Assembly: GCA_038998365.1 (NCBI GenBank)
Contig: JAVZHJ010000017.1
Location: forward strand, 1 to 15,171
Origin: JAVZGQ01 sp038998365
GTDB taxonomy: Archaea; Aenigmatarchaeota; Aenigmatarchaeia; CG10238-14; SCSR01
Length of the DNA stretch: 15,171 nt
Direction of reading: 5' to 3'
The notes beneath the pieces were generated by a model, which worked only from the letters and a program-made list of their open reading frames with translations, did no database searches and was not told the origin of the DNA. The position numbers and the translations under genes were made by a program. How positions within the stretch are numbered: the stretch's first letter is position 1; every line of letters begins with the position of its first letter. This document shows, piece after piece, positions 12,984-15,171 of the stretch.

Positions 12984-14204
12984 TTATTTTGTCAAGCTTT
13001 CATAAATTGATAGTGTTTTTCTTGCTGCTAACTCAAAATTGAACTTCTCAAGCACAAGCCTCCTTCCATTTTCCCCCCACTTCTTAGCTTCTTCTGGATT
13101 TCTTAAGACCTCTTTTATTCCCCAGGCTATATCTTCAGGGCTTTTTCCATCAACATGCACTCCAGTCCTTTTTTCGCCGGAGGGAACGATTTGTTCCTTA
13201 AAACCAGAGACACCAGAAGCCCCAACAACAACAGGCTTCTCCATTGACATGGCTTCAGAGGCAACTATACCAAAAGGCTCATTTAAGCTTGGGAAAACAC
13301 AAACATCAGCTAAAGCAAAGTGGGCGAGTTTTTCTTCATTACTTAGCCACTTATTAATCAAAACAACATTTTTCTCTAACCCTAAAGCCTTGATGTGTTG
13401 TCTTAAATTTTCACTTTCACCAATACCAACCATAATGAGTTTTGTGTTTGGAAATTCTTTTAAAACAAAGTCCATAGCTTTAACTAAATTATAAATTCCC
13501 TTAAACCAGACAAGCCTACCGATGAAGAAAATAACCTTATCTTCTCCCACATTGTATTTTTTTCTCAATTTTTCAACAACCCTAGAGTCGATTTTTTTTG
13601 GGTCCAAAGTTTCAGGATCTGTCCCATTCCAGCAAACAGAAATTTTTTCTCTATCATAACCTATGGAACTGACAAAATCCCTCATAGCTTCAGAAACAGT
13701 TATTATCTTATCAGCTTCTCTTGCCATCTCCCTTTCCAATCTTTTTAAGGTTTCTGAACCAGGGAAATTTCTAACTTCTTCCACAGAATGTAAGTGAAAA
13801 ACTATTGGAACTTTTATTTGCTTGAGTATCAGACCAGAAAAGGCAGAAATCCAGTCATGAATAGCTATAACATCAAATCTTTCTTTCTTTTGCAATTCGA
13901 TAAACTTGTTTACTGAAAGAAAGTTGTAATTAAACACATCTGAAAAAAGTTTTAAGCCCTCACCCCACCCAAGAATATCGTTGTTTGCAAAAATTGAAAT
14001 AGCTTTTGAGTTATCAAGAAAAGAGAACCTGTAAACTTTTATTCCATCCACTTCTTCAAATTCTTTTGAATTTTTTAATCCCATAGTGAAGACTGAAACC
14101 TCATTTCCATGCTCAACAAATTTTTTTATCATATTCATGGAATAGGTTCCAAGCCCACCTACTAAAAAAGGCATATATTCCCAGGAAAAGAAGGCAATCC
14201 TCAT
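12984..14204 (-). CDS. GT4-family glycosyltransferase
   Basis: A GT-B-fold retaining glycosyltransferase transferring sugar from a nucleotide donor; 406 residues. The N-terminal domain begins MRIAFFSWEYMPFLVGGLGTY, the glycine-rich acceptor-side loop shared with glycogen synthases, and has HDWISAFSG near 116-124. The C-terminal donor domain has IGRLVWFKG (228-236, with Arg230 and Lys235 contacting the donor phosphates) and PSLNEPFGIVASEA (305-318), the EX7E motif with Glu309 and Glu317. No membrane segment or signal peptide is seen. The start lies one base after the stop of the upstream glycogen-synthase-like gene, so the two probably act together, in glucan or surface polysaccharide synthesis. 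Donor and acceptor cannot be deduced. Confidence 0.9.
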   Translation of the reverse strand: MRIAFFSWEYMPFLVGGLGTYSMNMIKKFVEHGNEVSVFTMGLKNSKEFEEVDGIKVYRFSFLDNSKAISIFANNDILGWGEGLKLFSDVFNYNFLSVNKFIELQKKERFDVIAIHDWISAFSGLILKQIKVPIVFHLHSVEEVRNFPGSETLKRLEREMAREADKIITVSEAMRDFVSSIGYDREKISVCWNGTDPETLDPKKIDSRVVEKLRKKYNVGEDKVIFFIGRLVWFKGIYNLVKAMDFVLKEFPNTKLIMVGIGESENLRQHIKALGLEKNVVLINKWLSNEEKLAHFALADVCVFPSLNEPFGIVASEAMSMEKPVVVGASGVSGFKEQIVPSGEKRTGVHVDGKSPEDIAWGIKEVLRNPEEAKKWGENGRRLVLEKFNFELAARKTLSIYESLTK

Positions 14205-14205
14205 A

Positions 14206-15171
14206 TTATTTTTTTAGAATTTGAAGATATAACTTTGTTAAGTATTCTTTGGCTGTTTGATTCATATCAACTTTCATCTTAAAGGCATTCCAGACAATTT
14301 CATCCCACTTCTTTCTATTTTCATAGAAAAGATTTGAAATGGTTTTTAATTTTTCTAAAAACATTTCCCATCTATATTCTTCCTTCTCAACCTTAAATCC
14401 ATTCTTAGAATCAATTATTTTATCAACCATTCCACCTGTATTTGTTCCTAGAGTTACGGTACCATTTACTGCAGCCATCATATAGCCTGTGCCACAAGGC
14501 TCTTTCCCAGGTAAGGAGGGGTATAGTAACAAATCTCCTCCCCAGTACATCTTCTTTGCAAGTTCTTCGTTGAAACCTTGAATGAAAACAAAATTGTTGC
14601 CCAATTCTTCATCAAGCTTTTTACACATTTCTATCCATCTTCTTCCTACCGGGTCCCCGAGAGCGGCTCTTCCTAGAATTATGAACTGTGCTCCCAGGCC
14701 ACCATCTTCCCTATTTTTCACTATTATTCCAGAATTAGGTAAGAAAATTTCAAAACCTTTCTGATCAGCAAATCTTCTAGGAATTACTATTGTTAATCTT
14801 TCTTCAGAAAGTTTCTTTCCTTTTATTTTTTCTATTTCTTTCAAAAGCTCGATCTTTGCCTTCATCTTTTTCTCTTTCAAAACTTTTATTGATTTCACAT
14901 CTCTAAATTCAGGCATCCTCCAGTAATCTATATCAATGCCGTTAGTTATTCCGAAAATATTTTTTGACTTGAAAATTTCTGTTAAACCCTCACCATTTTT
15001 TAACAAAGTTTCGGCATAGTCCGGGCTAACTGTGTTACAAATATCAGAAAGTATAACTGCGGCATAAGTTAGGTTAATTTTACCCTCCCATATAACCTTT
15101 TCTCTCCATTCTTCCCCTATACCAAGTTCCCAAAATCTTTCACTATCAAATATCTGTTGATAAGCTTTACC
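14206..15171 (-). CDS. Glycogen/starch synthase-like glycosyltransferase (GT5), 5' end outside window
   Basis: The frame is open to the window edge, so 321 codons plus the stop are visible and the N-terminus with the donor-binding KxGGL motif is missing. A TTG at 15006 is internal. Upstream of it the same frame reads LTYAAVILSDICNTVSPDYA, the conserved segment leading into the catalytic region. Then come GITNGIDIDYW (a GT5 hallmark), the donor-phosphate region IPRRFADQKG, and FIQGFNEELAKKMYWGGDLL. The C-terminal block is KEPCGTGYMMAAVNGTV followed by TNTGGMVDKI, matching the GT5 EPCGLxQMxAxxxGTxP pattern. The likely reaction adds glucose from ADP- or UDP-glucose to an alpha-1,4-glucan. It is the first visible gene of a run with the GT4 gene, MinD-like gene and uS9. 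Other GT5-like donors or acceptors are possible. Confidence 0.88.
   Translation of the reverse strand, partial: GKAYQQIFDSERFWELGIGEEWREKVIWEGKINLTYAAVILSDICNTVSPDYAETLLKNGEGLTEIFKSKNIFGITNGIDIDYWRMPEFRDVKSIKVLKEKKMKAKIELLKEIEKIKGKKLSEERLTIVIPRRFADQKGFEIFLPNSGIIVKNREDGGLGAQFIILGRAALGDPVGRRWIEMCKKLDEELGNNFVFIQGFNEELAKKMYWGGDLLLYPSLPGKEPCGTGYMMAAVNGTVTLGTNTGGMVDKIIDSKNGFKVEKEEYRWEMFLEKLKTISNLFYENRKKWDEIVWNAFKMKVDMNQTAKEYLTKLYLQILKK

Noticed and set aside
14206..15006. Taking TTG 15006 as the start of the GT5 gene
   Set aside because: The same frame continues upstream to the window edge with conserved family sequence, so the gene is 5'-partial.
1..15171. CRISPR arrays, insertion sequences, phage genes
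   Set aside because: No regularly spaced repeats, transposase, integrase or terminal inverted repeats were seen.

Overview
The window is archaeal DNA, AT-rich outside the RNA genes. Archaeal markers are a 16S rRNA with an archaeal 5' end, RNA polymerase subunits K (Rpb6) and N (Rpb10), the archaeal AdkA-type adenylate kinase, deoxyhypusine synthase, a PriS-like archaeo-eukaryotic primase, an archaeal uS9, and RNA introns of the bulge-helix-bulge kind. Genes are tightly packed, including stop-to-stop overlaps. The 16S sequence is divergent, ribosomal operons are rearranged and decayed genes are present. This would suit an uncultivated small-genome (DPANN-like) lineage, but that placement is inference and no phylum can be named from sequence alone.

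Layout. 1-875 (minus): the 5' half of a 16S rRNA gene. It is interrupted at 563-740 by a 178-nt AT-rich insert whose ends fold into a 3-4-3 bulge-helix-bulge. Cutting at the standard sites restores the normal GAAA-capped helix 8 exactly, so this is very probably a spliced intron. 876-1052: structured rRNA leader and a promoter region divergent with thiI. 1086-2299 (plus): thiI (4-thiouridine synthase), then tRNA-His one base later. 2345-2563 (minus): a small winged-helix protein. 2644-3161 (minus): a decayed AN1 zinc-finger gene with frameshifts and three different in-frame stops. 3264-3386 (minus): an elongator-type tRNA-Met(CAU) precursor with an anticodon-loop intron and about 15 further unexplained bases after the D-arm.

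3439-4703 (plus): two unrelated adenylate kinase types, AdkA-like and Adk-like, overlapping as ATGA. 4696-5622 (minus): deoxyhypusine synthase. 5724-7592 (plus): arginyl-tRNA synthetase. 7593-8074: a 482-bp gap with three adjacent short-loop palindromes, a possible gene remnant and a 34-codon ORF. 8075-9580 (plus): a PriS-like primase with a long unrecognised N-terminal extension.

9577-15171 is all on the minus strand. In transcription order it holds a glycogen/starch-synthase-like GT5 (5' end beyond the window), a GT4 glycosyltransferase, a MinD-like ATPase and uS9, spaced 1, 3 and 31 nt apart as one probable operon. After a 224-nt gap come phosphomanno/phosphoglucomutase, RpoN and RpoK. The sugar-phosphate mutase and the two glycosyltransferases suggest glucan or surface-glycan synthesis. 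The rest is translation, transcription, RNA modification and replication housekeeping. The strongest unusual items are the 16S intron, compensated changes at three commonly used 16S primer sites, the odd tRNA-Met, the adenylate kinase pair and the extended primase.
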